Notes: generated by a model not told the origin, from the letters alone. DNA of 64,000 bases from Acetobacter estunensis (GCF_019083805.1 NZ_JAHRDV010000001.1:310001-374000); one strand, 5' to 3'. Numbered from the stretch's first letter, positions 1 through 9,310 are shown. Numbers and translations: made by a program.

Positions 1-803
1 GGCTTTTCTCCCGCAAACGCCATCAGGGGCGCCGATGTGGGGGTGTTCAGCCTGAGCGCGCCATCCACGCCGTCGAAATTGAGCAGATCTGTGGCGGTGC
101 CGTTGAGATCGAGCGTCAGATCGCCGGACGTGGCGTGTAGATCGAGTGTGGCGGGGCGATTGCTCTGTCGCAGCGTCGTTATAGGCCCGAGTTGCGCAGT
201 CAGGACGATGGGGGCGGCGTTGTAAGAACCGGATACGTTCATCCGCAGCGGCGCGTGATCGTCAGACGATACGAGCGTCACGTTGTCCAGTCCGATGCGA
301 TAGGAGTGTCCTTTCGCGGAACGGTAGATGACCTCGCTCTCATGAATGGTGGCCTGACGCAGGCCGGGAAATCCGCTCATGCCCGAGGATTTGGAAGCCG
401 TATCAGGGTGAGAAGAAGGCGGGCCGAAACGCCAGTTGGGCGTGCGGTCGGGCGTGCGCTCGAACAGGCCCGAGAAGCGCGTGATGATGAGGTCGCGTGT
501 TTCGATCGGACCATGCAGCAGTGAGGTCAGGCGGATATGCCCGTGCAGATGACCGAGCGTGATCATTTCGGGGCGGCTGCCGTGGGGAATGTTGCCGATG
601 GAGACGTCGTCCATGTCCACTGTCAGCCATTGCCCGGGGGTGACATGGAGCGCGCCGATATGCACCGCACGTCCTGTTGCTGCGGCAAGTTTGCGTGTCG
701 CAAATGTCCTCAGGTCCACCTGCCATAGGGCGAGCGTGGTTGTTGTCGCGGCGGCAAGGCCGAGGCCGAGAGTAATGAGAGCGATACGAGTGGATCGGCG
801 CAC
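1..803 (-). CDS. AsmA family protein (C-terminus beyond window)
   Basis: Reading the minus strand from a GTG at 803 gives an uninterrupted frame running off the left edge. It begins VRRSTRIALITLGLGLAA, a single N-terminal membrane anchor. The stretch LAAATGRAVHIGALHVTPG, then WLTVDMDDVSIGNIPHGS, is the signature start of AsmA proteins, which are inner-membrane-anchored periplasmic proteins linked to outer-membrane assembly and lipid traffic. AGGCAGG lies a few bases upstream of the GTG and supports this start. About 267 residues are visible and no stop is reached, so the real protein is longer. It lies 65 bp downstream of the TetR gene on the same strand and could be read through from it. Family assignment is by motif; the exact role is unknown. 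Confidence 0.8.
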   Translation of the reverse strand, partial: MRRSTRIALITLGLGLAAATTTTLALWQVDLRTFATRKLAAATGRAVHIGALHVTPGQWLTVDMDDVSIGNIPHGSRPEMITLGHLHGHIRLTSLLHGPIETRDLIITRFSGLFERTPDRTPNWRFGPPSSHPDTASKSSGMSGFPGLRQATIHESEVIYRSAKGHSYRIGLDNVTLVSSDDHAPLRMNVSGSYNAAPIVLTAQLGPITTLRQSNRPATLDLHATSGDLTLDLNGTATDLLNFDGVDGALRLNTPTSAPLMAFAGEK

Positions 804-868
804 GGCGACTACCTGCCTGTTAAAGGGATGTGCTTCTTGCCGTCAGACGGCAAAACACGAAACCCCTG

Positions 869-1564
869 TCAGACAGATTGCCGAGTGTTCCATTCGGCGT
901 GGAGTGCGCTCAGGAAGAGCTGGGCGCCGGAAGTGATATAGGCGCGTGAGTCGTCTTCATTGATGTTCTTGATGACCAGTGCGTTGAGCATGAGTTCGCC
1001 CACGGTCATGCCAAACAACTGACGCGCACGCTGTTCAATGTCGGTTTCAGGGTGTCCCTGAGCGGCGCAATAGTCACGCAGCCAGCGTTTGAAGACATTC
1101 GTCTCCCCGCCATCCTTGAGCGACAGCATGATGTGACGGATATCTTCGGACTCGGAGGCACTGGCGATGATGGCGCGAATCAGCTCAATGGCCTCGGGAC
1201 GGATCAGCCGTGCGGCGATATCCTGTAAAAGTCCGATCAGTTCATCCTCGGGTGTGGCCGCATCGACACGCACGCAAGGAGAAAAGCAGAACAGGCGGGC
1301 TCCGATAAGGGCGTGAAAGAGTTCCTGTTTGGAAGGGAAAAGCTGATAGAGCGTGCGCTTGGACATACCCGAACATTGGGCCACCTTGTCCATGGAAGCG
1401 GCCTGGTAACCATATGTCTGCAACACTTTGTCGGCCGCGCCGAGAATCTTCTCGCGACGTTCGCATTCCGCCATCTCGGGCGGACGCCCCGGCCCGCGTG
1501 CGGCGGCGCAGCAGTCGGTTTCATGAGGGATGCGCGCGTTCATGTCATCTTTCGTGTGCGCCAT
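869..1564 (-). CDS. TetR family transcriptional regulator of the adjacent RND pump
   Basis: The protein carries a TetR-type N-terminal helix-turn-helix: a basic start (GPGRPPEMAECERREKIL) followed by YGYQAASMDKVAQCSGMSKRTLYQLFPSKQELF. The rest is a variable ligand-binding and dimer domain. I place the start at 1564 (MAHTKDDM); 1543 (MNARIPHE) is also possible, and an open frame to 1648 exists but would overlap the operator. The gene is divergent from the efflux operon starting near 1739, the usual arrangement of a local repressor such as AcrR, MexL or TtgR. Repression of the pump and of itself is inferred from this layout and from the palindromes at 1614-1636. Confidence 0.85.
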   Translation of the reverse strand: MAHTKDDMNARIPHETDCCAAARGPGRPPEMAECERREKILGAADKVLQTYGYQAASMDKVAQCSGMSKRTLYQLFPSKQELFHALIGARLFCFSPCVRVDAATPEDELIGLLQDIAARLIRPEAIELIRAIIASASESEDIRHIMLSLKDGGETNVFKRWLRDYCAAQGHPETDIEQRARQLFGMTVGELMLNALVIKNINEDDSRAYITSGAQLFLSALHAEWNTRQSV

Positions 1565-1606
1565 CGGAATGACCCTGTCCAGATGAGACAATGCGACGCT
1601 GCCATC

Positions 1607-1636
1607 TTGACCGTAGTTTTGGAAACTATGTAGTTT
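1607..1636 (+). promoter_or_regulatory. Efflux operon promoter with nested TetR-type operator
   Basis: A -35-like TTGACC (1607-1612) is followed 18 bp later by a weak -10-like TAGTTT (1631-1636). Between and over them lie two overlapping inverted repeats that share one arm: TAGTTT-TGG-AAACTA (1614-1628) and AAACTA-TG-TAGTTT (1623-1636). Three regularly spaced half-sites covering a promoter between a TetR gene and its pump are what an operator for two TetR dimers looks like. The site is seen; binding is inferred. Confidence 0.6.
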
Positions 1637-1738
1637 TAATTTCATCATGCAGCCGGATTCGTGGCGAGGTTCTCAGACGTGTCGGAGAATCCGGCGCGGG
1701 TTCGGCTTTTCTCTCCTTTGGTTGCCCGGGATGTGCTC

Positions 1739-2908
1739 GTGAAAAGACCTGTCTGTCTTCGCGCTTCGGCCACATGTGTTTCGATCGCGAGCCTGTTTTT
1801 GCTGGGAGCCTGCGGGCGCAAGGCACCTCCACCAGCCGCCGCTCCGCCGCAGAAGGTGGAGGTGCTAACCCTGCAACCGCAATCGGTGCAGGTTCACACC
1901 CAGTTGCCCGGTCGTATCTCGGCCTTCGAGATCGCCATGGTGCGCCCGCAGGTCAACGGCGTGATCCTCAAGCGCTATTTCGTCGAAGGCACGGATGTGA
2001 AGGCGGGGCAGCAGCTCTACCAGATCGATCCCAGTGCTTATCAGGCTGTCTATGACAGTGCGACCGGACAGCTTGCGCAGGCGAAAGCCAATGCCGTGAC
2101 GGCGCGGGCCAAGCTGGAACGTTATGGGCCGCTCATGAAGGCGCATGCCGTCAGTAAGCAGGAATATGATGACGCGCTGGCGTCTTCCCGCGCAGCCGAC
2201 GCTCAGATTCTCGTCGCGAAAGGGCAGGTAGAGGCCGCCGCCGTCAATCTGCGCTACACGCGCGTCAATTCTCCCATCGACGGGCGTATCGGTCGCTCTC
2301 TGCTGACGGTTGGCGCGTTGGCGACGGTGGGGCAGACGTCCAATCTGGCAGTCGTCACAAAGCTGGACCCGATTTACGTGGACGTGAACCTGCCGGCGAT
2401 TTCGCTGCTGCGCATCCGCCGTGAGGTGGCCTCGGGGCGGATTCACACGAATCCCGATCATTCCGTGCCGGTGACGCTCCAGATGGAGGACGGTTCAACC
2501 TACGAATCTCCCGGCAAGATGCAGTTCAGCGAAGTGAACGTGGATCAGGACACCTCCACGGTCGTTGTGCGCGCCCTCTTCCCCAATCCTGACCGACTGT
2601 TGCTGCCGGGCATGTATGTGCATGCCACGCTCGATGAGGGCACGGACCCGGCGGCCATTCTGGTTCCCCAGCAGGCTGTGACCCGCAACAGTCACGGGGA
2701 TCCGCAGGTCGTGGTGCTGGATGCGGACGACAAGGTGGCACAGCGTCCCATCACGACAGGGGCGACACAGGGGACGGACTGGGTGGTGACATCCGGGCTG
2801 AAGGCCGGTGATCGCGTCGTGGTCGTGGGTCTGCAAAAGATTCATCCGGGCCAGAAAGTGTCGCCCGTGCCTTTCTCTGATGCGGCTCCGGCCAGCGGAG
2901 CGAAGTAA
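1739..2908 (+). CDS. RND efflux periplasmic adaptor (membrane fusion lipoprotein)
   Basis: This is an AcrA/MexA-type membrane fusion protein linking the inner-membrane RND pump to the outer-membrane channel. From the GTG at 1739 the N-terminus is VKRPVCLRASATC...SLFLLGAC, a lipoprotein signal whose lipidated cysteine follows LLGA. An in-frame GTG at 1661 would add 26 residues before the signal and is less likely. Then come a proline-rich linker, the lipoyl/barrel-sandwich half (RPQVNGVILKRYFVEGTDVK), a coiled-coil hairpin (about residues 95-150), the second lipoyl half (RYTRVNSPIDGRIGRSLLTVG) and the beta-barrel and membrane-proximal domains. It is first in a three-gene operon, 5 bp ahead of the pump, and is probably repressed by the divergent TetR. 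Confidence 0.9.
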   Translation: MKRPVCLRASATCVSIASLFLLGACGRKAPPPAAAPPQKVEVLTLQPQSVQVHTQLPGRISAFEIAMVRPQVNGVILKRYFVEGTDVKAGQQLYQIDPSAYQAVYDSATGQLAQAKANAVTARAKLERYGPLMKAHAVSKQEYDDALASSRAADAQILVAKGQVEAAAVNLRYTRVNSPIDGRIGRSLLTVGALATVGQTSNLAVVTKLDPIYVDVNLPAISLLRIRREVASGRIHTNPDHSVPVTLQMEDGSTYESPGKMQFSEVNVDQDTSTVVVRALFPNPDRLLLPGMYVHATLDEGTDPAAILVPQQAVTRNSHGDPQVVVLDADDKVAQRPITTGATQGTDWVVTSGLKAGDRVVVVGLQKIHPGQKVSPVPFSDAAPASGAK

Positions 2909-2913
2909 GGCCC

Positions 2914-5900
2914 ATGTCTCTCTCGCGCTTTTTCATCGACAGGCCGGTTTTCGCATGGGTGATCGGCCTGATCATCATGCTCGTCGGCGGTGTGGCCATC
3001 TTCCGGATGCCCATTGCCCAGTATCCGTCCATTGCACCGCCGCAGGTTGCCATTTCGGTGACCTATCCGGGAGCGTCGGCCGAGACGGTCAACAACACGG
3101 TGGTCCGTCCGATCCTCCAGCAGATGTTCGGGCTCGATCACCTCGAATACATCTCGGCGCAGTCTTATGCGTCCGGGCAGATGGAGATCGATCTCACTTT
3201 TGCGCAGGGCACCGATCCCGACATCGCGCAGGTACAGGTGCAGAACAAGCTCCAGCTTGCCGAGCCACGTCTGCCCACTGAAGTGACGGCGCAGGGCATC
3301 ACGGTGGCCAAGGCCGTGAAAAACTTCATGATGGTCGTGGCCTTCATCTCAACCGATGGGTCCATGACGGCGCAGGACATTGCGGATTACGTGGCGTCCA
3401 ACGTGTCCGATCCGCTCTCGCGTGTGTCGGGTGTGGGCGACCACACGCTGTTTGGCTCCGAATACGCCATGCGTATCTGGCTCAGCCCGCAGAAACTGTA
3501 CAGCTACGGCCTGGCGGTAGGGGATGTGCAGACCGCCATCGAGGCGCAGAATCTTCAGGTGTCATCGGGTGAACTCGGTGGTCTACCAGCCAAGGCTGGA
3601 GCGCGTCTGGATGCGACCATTATCGGTCCCACACGTCTGACTTCGCCCGAGGAATTCGGCAATATCCTACTGAAAGTCATGCCCGATGGTGCGCAGGTGC
3701 GTGTGCGTGATGTCGGCAAGATCGAGTTCGGGGCGCAGAGCTACAACTTCAGCTCACTTTATAATGGTCAGCCAGCCGCGGGTATGGCGCTCAAACTGAC
3801 GCCGGGCGCCAACCAGTTGACCACGGAAGCGGCGGTGCGCGCGGAAATCGCGCAGCTTGAGAAGTTCTACCCACCAGGGCTCAAGACGGTCTATCCGCTC
3901 GACACCAAGCCGTTCATCGTGCTGTCAATTGAGGAAGTGGTCATCACGCTGGCAGAGGCGATCGGTCTCGTCTTTCTCGTGATGCTGATCTTCCTGCAGA
4001 ATTTTCGTGCAACACTCATTCCGACCATCGCCGTGCCGGTGGTTCTGTTGGGCACGTTCGGCATCCTTTCCGCACTCGGGTTCTCCATCAACACTTTGAC
4101 CATGCTGGCCATGGTGCTGGCCGTGGGCCTTCTGGTCGATGACGCCATCGTGGTGGTGGAAAACGTCGAACGTGTGATGACGGAAAAGGGATTGTCTCCG
4201 CATGAAGCGGCGCGCGTCTCGATGGACGAGATATCGGGCGCACTGGTGGGGATCGTGCTGGTGCTGACCGCCGTGTTCCTGCCTATGGCAGCGTTCTCAG
4301 GCTCCACAGGCGTGATTTATCGCCAGTTCTCCATCACCATTGTCGCAGCCATGTGGCTATCGGTGCTGGTGGCCATGGTGATGACACCAGCGTTGTGCGC
4401 GACGATGCTCAAGCCGGGACAGCACGAAAAGACCAAGGGGCTGCCCGGATGGTTCAACCGGCAGTTCACACGCCTGACGAAAGGCTATCTGCATGGCGTG
4501 CAGTTCGTCATTGGCCACAGGCTCGTGTCATTGGTGGCGTTCGCCGCGCTGACAGGATGCGTGGTGTTCCTGTTCATGCGACTGCCGGGTGGATTTCTGC
4601 CCGATGAGGATCAGGGGCTGATCTTCGGTCAGGTGACGTTGCCGCCCGGATCGACGCAGGAGCAGACGGCGAAGGTCACGAAGAAGGTCTCCGACTACAT
4701 TCTCAAGACCGAAGGCGACAACGTCGAGTCCGTCTATGTGATGAACGGGTTCAACTTCGCCGGGCAGGGACAGAGCGCGGGCGCGTTCTTCGTCAAGCTC
4801 AAGGATTGGGAGGTGCGTCCGAAGGCGAGTCAGGCGTCAACTGCCATTGCCAACCGCGTCATGATGCATTTCTGGGGAGACCCGGAGGCGCAGATTTTCG
4901 CCATCAATCCGCCCGCCGTGCTCGAACTGGGCAATGCCACGGGTTTCGATCTCGAACTGGAAGATCGCGGGCATGTCGGTCATGAGAAGCTACTTGCCGC
5001 GCGCAACATGGTTCTCGGTCTGGCCGCCAAGGACAAGCGCCTGATGGCGGTGCGTCCGAATGGCATGGAAGACGCGCCGCAATATCACCTCGATATCGAC
5101 CGCGAAAAGGCCAATGCGCTGGGCGTGTCGGTGGCGGACATCAACACACTCGTCGAAGGGGCGCTTGGCTCGATTTATGTGAACCAGTTCATGCGCGACG
5201 ACCGTGTAAAGCAGGTCTACATTCAGGGTGAGCCATCGGCGCGTATGCTGCCGATCGATCTCAACGCATGGTATCTGCGCAATACCAGCGGCACGATGGT
5301 GCCCTTCAACGCCATTGCGAGCGGTCACTGGATCACGGGTCCGCAGAAGGTGGAGGATTATAACGGCCTCAACGCCTTCGAGATCCTTGGACAGCCGTCC
5401 AGCGGTTACAGTTCGGGCGATTCCATCACAGCGATCGAGAGCATTCTGGCAAAACTGCCGGAGGGGATCGGGTATGAATGGACGGGTCTGTCCTTCGAAC
5501 AGATGGCATCCGGTTCTTCAACCGGTCCGCTCTATGCGCTGGCAGCAACGGTCATTCTGCTCTGTCTCGCCGCTCTTTATGAAAGCTGGGCCATTCCCAT
5601 TGCGGTGATTCTCGTCATTCCGTTGGGCGTCCTCGGTGCTATTGCCGCAACCCTGTGGCGCGACATGGACAACGACGTGTATTTCCAGGTCGGGCTGCTC
5701 ACCACCGTGGGACTGGCGGTGAAAAACGCGATCCTGATCGTGGAGTTCGCCAAGGCCAATTTCGAGGGTGGACAATCGCTGGAAGAGGCAGTGCTCAATG
5801 CCGGTCGTGAGCGTCTGCGACCGATCCTCATGACGTCCATCGCCTTCGTGCTGGGTGTCTTTCCGCTCGCCATTGCCAGCGGCGCCGGATCGGCGGCGCG

Positions 5901-6072
5901 TGAAGCCATCGGCACGGCCGTTGTGGGCGGCATGCTCACGGCCACTTTTCTGGCCGTCTATTTCGTGCCGCTGTTCTTCGTGCTGGTGCTGCGCCTGTTC
6001 CGTGTGACGCGGATGTCGGAGCGTGGAGATGGTGGCGGACATCCGCCCGTTGCGGCCCCGGAGGCGAGTTGA
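2914..6072 (+). CDS. RND multidrug efflux transporter, HAE1 (AcrB/MexB) family
   Basis: The protein has 1052 residues, close to the 1049 of E. coli AcrB. It begins MSLSRFFIDRPVFAWVIGLI, the standard HAE1 start. The twin acidic pair of transmembrane helix 4 is present in GLLVDDAIVVVENVERVM (Asp409-Asp410), and the helix 10 lysine motif in GLAVKNAILIVEFAK. These residues form the proton relay in AcrB. Twelve membrane segments and two large periplasmic loops are expected, and the pump works as a trimer expelling lipophilic compounds. Its stop overlaps the start of the outer-membrane factor by one base, so the two are translationally coupled. Substrates cannot be read from sequence. Confidence 0.95.
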   Translation: MSLSRFFIDRPVFAWVIGLIIMLVGGVAIFRMPIAQYPSIAPPQVAISVTYPGASAETVNNTVVRPILQQMFGLDHLEYISAQSYASGQMEIDLTFAQGTDPDIAQVQVQNKLQLAEPRLPTEVTAQGITVAKAVKNFMMVVAFISTDGSMTAQDIADYVASNVSDPLSRVSGVGDHTLFGSEYAMRIWLSPQKLYSYGLAVGDVQTAIEAQNLQVSSGELGGLPAKAGARLDATIIGPTRLTSPEEFGNILLKVMPDGAQVRVRDVGKIEFGAQSYNFSSLYNGQPAAGMALKLTPGANQLTTEAAVRAEIAQLEKFYPPGLKTVYPLDTKPFIVLSIEEVVITLAEAIGLVFLVMLIFLQNFRATLIPTIAVPVVLLGTFGILSALGFSINTLTMLAMVLAVGLLVDDAIVVVENVERVMTEKGLSPHEAARVSMDEISGALVGIVLVLTAVFLPMAAFSGSTGVIYRQFSITIVAAMWLSVLVAMVMTPALCATMLKPGQHEKTKGLPGWFNRQFTRLTKGYLHGVQFVIGHRLVSLVAFAALTGCVVFLFMRLPGGFLPDEDQGLIFGQVTLPPGSTQEQTAKVTKKVSDYILKTEGDNVESVYVMNGFNFAGQGQSAGAFFVKLKDWEVRPKASQASTAIANRVMMHFWGDPEAQIFAINPPAVLELGNATGFDLELEDRGHVGHEKLLAARNMVLGLAAKDKRLMAVRPNGMEDAPQYHLDIDREKANALGVSVADINTLVEGALGSIYVNQFMRDDRVKQVYIQGEPSARMLPIDLNAWYLRNTSGTMVPFNAIASGHWITGPQKVEDYNGLNAFEILGQPSSGYSSGDSITAIESILAKLPEGIGYEWTGLSFEQMASGSSTGPLYALAATVILLCLAALYESWAIPIAVILVIPLGVLGAIAATLWRDMDNDVYFQVGLLTTVGLAVKNAILIVEFAKANFEGGQSLEEAVLNAGRERLRPILMTSIAFVLGVFPLAIASGAGSAAREAIGTAVVGGMLTATFLAVYFVPLFFVLVLRLFRVTRMSERGDGGGHPPVAAPEAS

Positions 6073-7583
6073 TGAACGTGGTCATGAAGAAGCACCGTCG
6101 TCCGGGATGCGGGGCGATGGTGGCGCTCGCGGGCGTCCTGCTGGCGGGTTGCACGATGGAGCCCACCTATCATCGTCCGGCACCACCGCTGGCAAAGACC
6201 TTTCCCAAGGCGCCCGACATGGGCACCAAGGATGCGAGCGCCAAGACAGACGCTGCGCTGCAGACGCCCGCTTCCGATATCGGCTGGCAGGATTTTTTCA
6301 CGGATCCGCGCCTGAAGGCGTTGATTGGGATCGCGATGCGGGAGAACCGTGATCTGCGCTCGGCCGTCGCCAGTATCGCGCAGGCGGCTGGCCAGTACGA
6401 TGTGCAACATGCCTCTCTGTTCCCCGCGATTGGGGCGACGGGAGCGGCGATGTACATGCAGCCATCGCAGACTGCCGGTTTCAGCTTTGCGCCGGGTGTC
6501 GGTGAAAACATCTCGACTTTCCGTTATTACACGGCCGGTATCGGTTTTTCGTCCTATGAGATCGATGTGTTCGGTCGCATCCGCAGTCTCTCGCATGCGT
6601 CTGCGGAAGCTGCTCTCAAGCAGGTGGCAACCGAGCGCGCGTTGCGGATCAGCATCGTCTCACAGGTGGCGAATGCCTATCTGGCGTGGCTGGGTGATCG
6701 GGAAGTGTTGCAGATCGCCAATGAGGCTGTAGCCAATCTTGAAGAAAATCTGCGCTTGATTCGTCTGCGTTACGACCATGGAGAAGAAAATCTCCTGACC
6801 GTGCAGCAGGCGCAGACTCAGGTGGATCAGGCTGCTCAACTCCGGGCGCAGCAGATGCGTTTGGTGGCGCAGGACGAAAACGCGATCACGCTGTTGATCG
6901 GCGCGCCCATTCCCGACACTCTCCCGCCACCGCGTCCGTTGGGTGAACAGACGCTGATGGCCGATGTGCCGGAAGGTCTTCCCTCCGATCTGTTGTATCG
7001 CAGGCCCGATATCATCGCGGCAGAACACGACCTGTTATCCGCCAATGCCAATATCGGTGCGGCGCGGGCGGCATTCTTTCCGAAATTCACGCTTACGGCA
7101 ACCGATGGCCTGAGCAGTCTGATGTGGCATCGGCTGTTTACCGCGCCTGCGACCACATGGGGGCTTCAGCCCAACATCACGATCCCGATTTTCACTTGGG
7201 GACAAAACCGCGGGAATCTTGAAGTCGCGAAAGCCGAGCGTGACGTGAGGGTGGCGGCTTACGAAAAGGCCATTCAGACAGCGTTCAAGGAAGTGTCCGA
7301 TACCTTGGTGGCGCGCCCGACCTATATGGAAGAAGCGCATCGCATGGACGATCTGGTTCATGCTTCCTCGGAGTCCTACCGACTTTCGCGGATGCGCTAT
7401 GAGGCGGGAACGGATTCCTATCTCAATCAGCTCGTTGCGCAGAGGACGCTGCTTCAGGCGGAGCAATCCCGTGTCGCGGTGCTGGTGGCGCGCTATGAAA
7501 ATCTTGTCACTTTCTATCGGGCACTCGGAGGCGGATGGAGCGAGAAAACCCTCCGCTCGCCTCGTGTTCCCGCGAAACTTTGA
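6072..7583 (+). CDS. Outer-membrane efflux channel lipoprotein (OprM/NodT family)
   Basis: This is the TolC-like third part of the tripartite pump. The ATG at 6072 shares its A with the pump's TGA. The N-terminus ends in VALAGVLLAGCTMEPTYHRP, a lipoprotein signal followed by the PxYxRP motif of the NodT/OprM group. Both halves hold the long helical repeats of this family, for example RYDHGEENLLTVQQAQTQVDQA and RYEAGTDSYLNQLVAQRTLLQAEQS. RRPDIIAAEHDLLSANANIGAARAAFFP is the family's best-conserved stretch. Length (about 503 residues) is normal. It completes the operon, so no separate TolC partner is needed. Confidence 0.93.
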   Translation: MNVVMKKHRRPGCGAMVALAGVLLAGCTMEPTYHRPAPPLAKTFPKAPDMGTKDASAKTDAALQTPASDIGWQDFFTDPRLKALIGIAMRENRDLRSAVASIAQAAGQYDVQHASLFPAIGATGAAMYMQPSQTAGFSFAPGVGENISTFRYYTAGIGFSSYEIDVFGRIRSLSHASAEAALKQVATERALRISIVSQVANAYLAWLGDREVLQIANEAVANLEENLRLIRLRYDHGEENLLTVQQAQTQVDQAAQLRAQQMRLVAQDENAITLLIGAPIPDTLPPPRPLGEQTLMADVPEGLPSDLLYRRPDIIAAEHDLLSANANIGAARAAFFPKFTLTATDGLSSLMWHRLFTAPATTWGLQPNITIPIFTWGQNRGNLEVAKAERDVRVAAYEKAIQTAFKEVSDTLVARPTYMEEAHRMDDLVHASSESYRLSRMRYEAGTDSYLNQLVAQRTLLQAEQSRVAVLVARYENLVTFYRALGGGWSEKTLRSPRVPAKL

Positions 7584-7655
7584 AGTTGAGGACGCACAGA
7601 AGGAGAGAGGGGGCCGATTGTCAGCTTGAGCCGGGAGGCTTATAAGCGAAGCCAT

Positions 7656-7729
7656 GCGGGTGTAGTTCAATGGTAGAACGGCAGCTTCCCAAGCTGCATA
7701 CAAGGGTTCGATTCCCTTCACCCGCTCCA
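7656..7729 (+). tRNA. tRNA-Gly (anticodon CCC)
   Basis: A complete cloverleaf of 74 nt. The acceptor arm GCGGGTG pairs with the CACCCGC before the discriminator T. The D arm is GTTC/GAAC. The anticodon stem GCAGC/GCTGC encloses the loop TTCCCAA, which gives anticodon CCC (codon GGG). The T arm is AAGGG-TTCGATT-CCCTT, and CCA is encoded. It resembles E. coli glyU. It lies alone between the efflux operon and a secreted-protein gene. Confidence 0.97.
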
Positions 7730-7862
7730 GCGCCTTATTACGAAGTCCTCTCTAAATTGTGACCTCCTGTTCATCCCCTGTGGAATGGCTCCATGCCCTG
7801 CAGTGCGTTGCGTGGCGGGATTGCTTGGAGCAACATGCGGGCAAAGCAATCAGGAGCTTTCG

Positions 7863-8282
7863 ATGATCCGTTTTTCCCTTCGCGCCCTTGCCGTTGCCAC
7901 AGCGATTGCTGGTGCGTCGTCTTTCTCGTTCACGGCGGCCAATGCTGCCGAGCCGCCGGCTCCGACGGCTGGCAACCCGCCGTCGGCCGTGGCTTCGGCA
8001 AGTGATGTGGCGGCTGTCTCGCCCGCCAATCTGGCTGGTCTGCTGAATTACTGCATCATGACGGACCATATTTCGCATGAAGATGGCGATGCATTGCAGA
8101 CGACGGTCAACGAGAAGACCAATGCCGTGCCCACCGACCAGCGTGGCAACATGGACTACGCTGTCGGCTCATCGGGGCAGTTCGAAATCAATGGCCAGCG
8201 CTCCACCATCACGTCACTTGAGCCCGACGCGCAGGGCCGTGTCTGTGGCGCCGTGCTGACACGCGCGAAGACGATCCAGTAA
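7863..8282 (+). CDS. Small secreted protein, possibly DUF2501-like
   Basis: The 139-residue product has a clear signal peptide (MIRFSLRALAVATAIAGASS...AANAAEPP). A mature part of about 110 residues holds only two cysteines: one in GLLNYCIMTDHI and one in GRVCGAVLTRAK near the C-terminus. A conserved-looking NLAGLLNYCxxxxH block followed by a late cysteine resembles the YjjA/DUF2501 layout from memory, but the match is loose. AGGAG lies 8 bp before the ATG and fixes the start. It is a single gene, closed by a terminator at 8304-8339. Function is unknown; location is periplasmic or extracellular. Confidence 0.65.
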   Translation: MIRFSLRALAVATAIAGASSFSFTAANAAEPPAPTAGNPPSAVASASDVAAVSPANLAGLLNYCIMTDHISHEDGDALQTTVNEKTNAVPTDQRGNMDYAVGSSGQFEINGQRSTITSLEPDAQGRVCGAVLTRAKTIQ

Positions 8283-8303
8283 GTTCGGATTTCAATCTGT
8301 GTG

Positions 8304-8339
8304 AAAAGGCTCCGGAGCAGTCGTTCCGGGGCCTTTTTG
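8304..8339 (+). terminator. Rho-independent terminator
   Basis: The G+C-rich inverted repeat AAAGGCTCCGGAGC / GTTCCGGGGCCTTT (with mismatches) is followed by a run of T. It lies 20 bp after the stop of the secreted-protein gene at 8282. Confidence 0.75.
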
Positions 8340-8357
8340 TCTGGCCGGAAACTGCGG

Positions 8358-8573
8358 CTATTCGGCCACAGGGGCAAATCGCTGTTGGTCTCCGACGCTT
8401 TCCAGCCACATGGAAAGTGGGCGCACCCATAGCGTCTGATGGGTTTCGCTGCGATAAACGACCAGCCATTCTTCCGTCTCGCTGTGACGGGCCAGATGCA
8501 GGACCGTATACAGCCCGCCCTTGTAATGCCGGTACAGACCCGGTGGCAGGGCAGGGGGAGCATCGGATGTCAT
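8358..8573 (-). CDS. DUF1653 domain protein
   Basis: This 71-residue protein consists almost entirely of the DUF1653 fold: PGLYRHYKGGLYTVLHLARHSETEE, then VVYRSETHQTLWVRPLSMW. Members are small and widespread with no assigned function. The start at 8573 (MTSDAPPALPPGLYRHYKGG) is chosen because AAAGGA precedes it at good spacing; upstream frame has no such site. It stands alone and is divergent, 49 bp away, from the secreted-protein gene at 8623. Confidence 0.8.
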   Translation of the reverse strand: MTSDAPPALPPGLYRHYKGGLYTVLHLARHSETEEWLVVYRSETHQTLWVRPLSMWLESVGDQQRFAPVAE

Positions 8574-8622
8574 GGTGGTCCTTTCGCTGGATGGCGCGTT
8601 CTTTTCGCGCATTGGCCAATGA

Positions 8623-9294
8623 ATGCACAGGAGTTTTCCGGTTTTGTCTCTGTCCCCGTTCATTTCCCGTTCTGCCGTCCTGCCGTCCACTCCGGTATCG
8701 CGTGCCGCCTGTGCCATCATGGGAATGCTCGGACTGGTGACATTCACGCTGCCGCCCGCGCAGGCCGCGACAGCGACCACGCATCATCGCGCCACGCATC
8801 GGCATGCGACGACGGCGGCTTCGGCGTCCGGTAATCCGGTGATCCTGACCTCCCAACCGGGCACGGAACTCGACAAGCAGGCGCGTCTGCTCAATGCCGA
8901 GGATATCGCGACGTCACGTCGTCACAAGGAAGAGCCGCTGGTCCTGATCGGCTCGGCCTCTCTTTCCACGCGCAAGGGGGAATCCGCTGCCCTGTTTGTG
9001 GAATTGCAGTCGGCAGCACTGTGCGGCTCGGCCGGTTGTTCGGCGGATGTCTATCTTCGCCAGAAGGGGGAGTGGGTGAAGATACTTGATTCCGTGAGTG
9101 GCGAGATTTCCGTGCTACCCACCAGTCATCGGGGCATGCATGACCTGATGATCGATGGCACGGACAAGTGGGTCTGGGACGGCTCGACCTATCAGGACAC
9201 GATCGGGGCCGCGCCGATCGGCAATCTCCGCGGAGAGATCGAGCAGTTCCAGGAACAGAAGTCAGCTCATAAAAGTTCGACCAAAGGTCACTGA
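8623..9294 (+). CDS. Secreted hypothetical protein
   Basis: The product is about 223 residues with an N-terminal export signal ending in TLPPAQA-AT. Starts are possible at ATG 8623 or at TTG 8644; the latter has AGGAG 10 bp upstream. After a His/Thr-rich stretch (ATTHHRATHRHATTAA) comes a globular region with two nearby cysteines (SAALCGSAGCSADVYL), which may form a disulfide, and a tryptophan-rich end (GTDKWVWDGSTY). I do not recognise the family. It ends 16 bp from the converging hydrolase gene. Confidence 0.6.
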   Translation: MHRSFPVLSLSPFISRSAVLPSTPVSRAACAIMGMLGLVTFTLPPAQAATATTHHRATHRHATTAASASGNPVILTSQPGTELDKQARLLNAEDIATSRRHKEEPLVLIGSASLSTRKGESAALFVELQSAALCGSAGCSADVYLRQKGEWVKILDSVSGEISVLPTSHRGMHDLMIDGTDKWVWDGSTYQDTIGAAPIGNLRGEIEQFQEQKSAHKSSTKGH

Positions 9295-9310
9295 GCAGCA
9301 CCGGCGTTCG

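Noticed and set aside
5518..6042. 174-residue minus-strand frame inside the RND pump gene
   Set aside because: His/Gln/Arg-rich shadow of the conserved helices of the pump. No independent coding sign.
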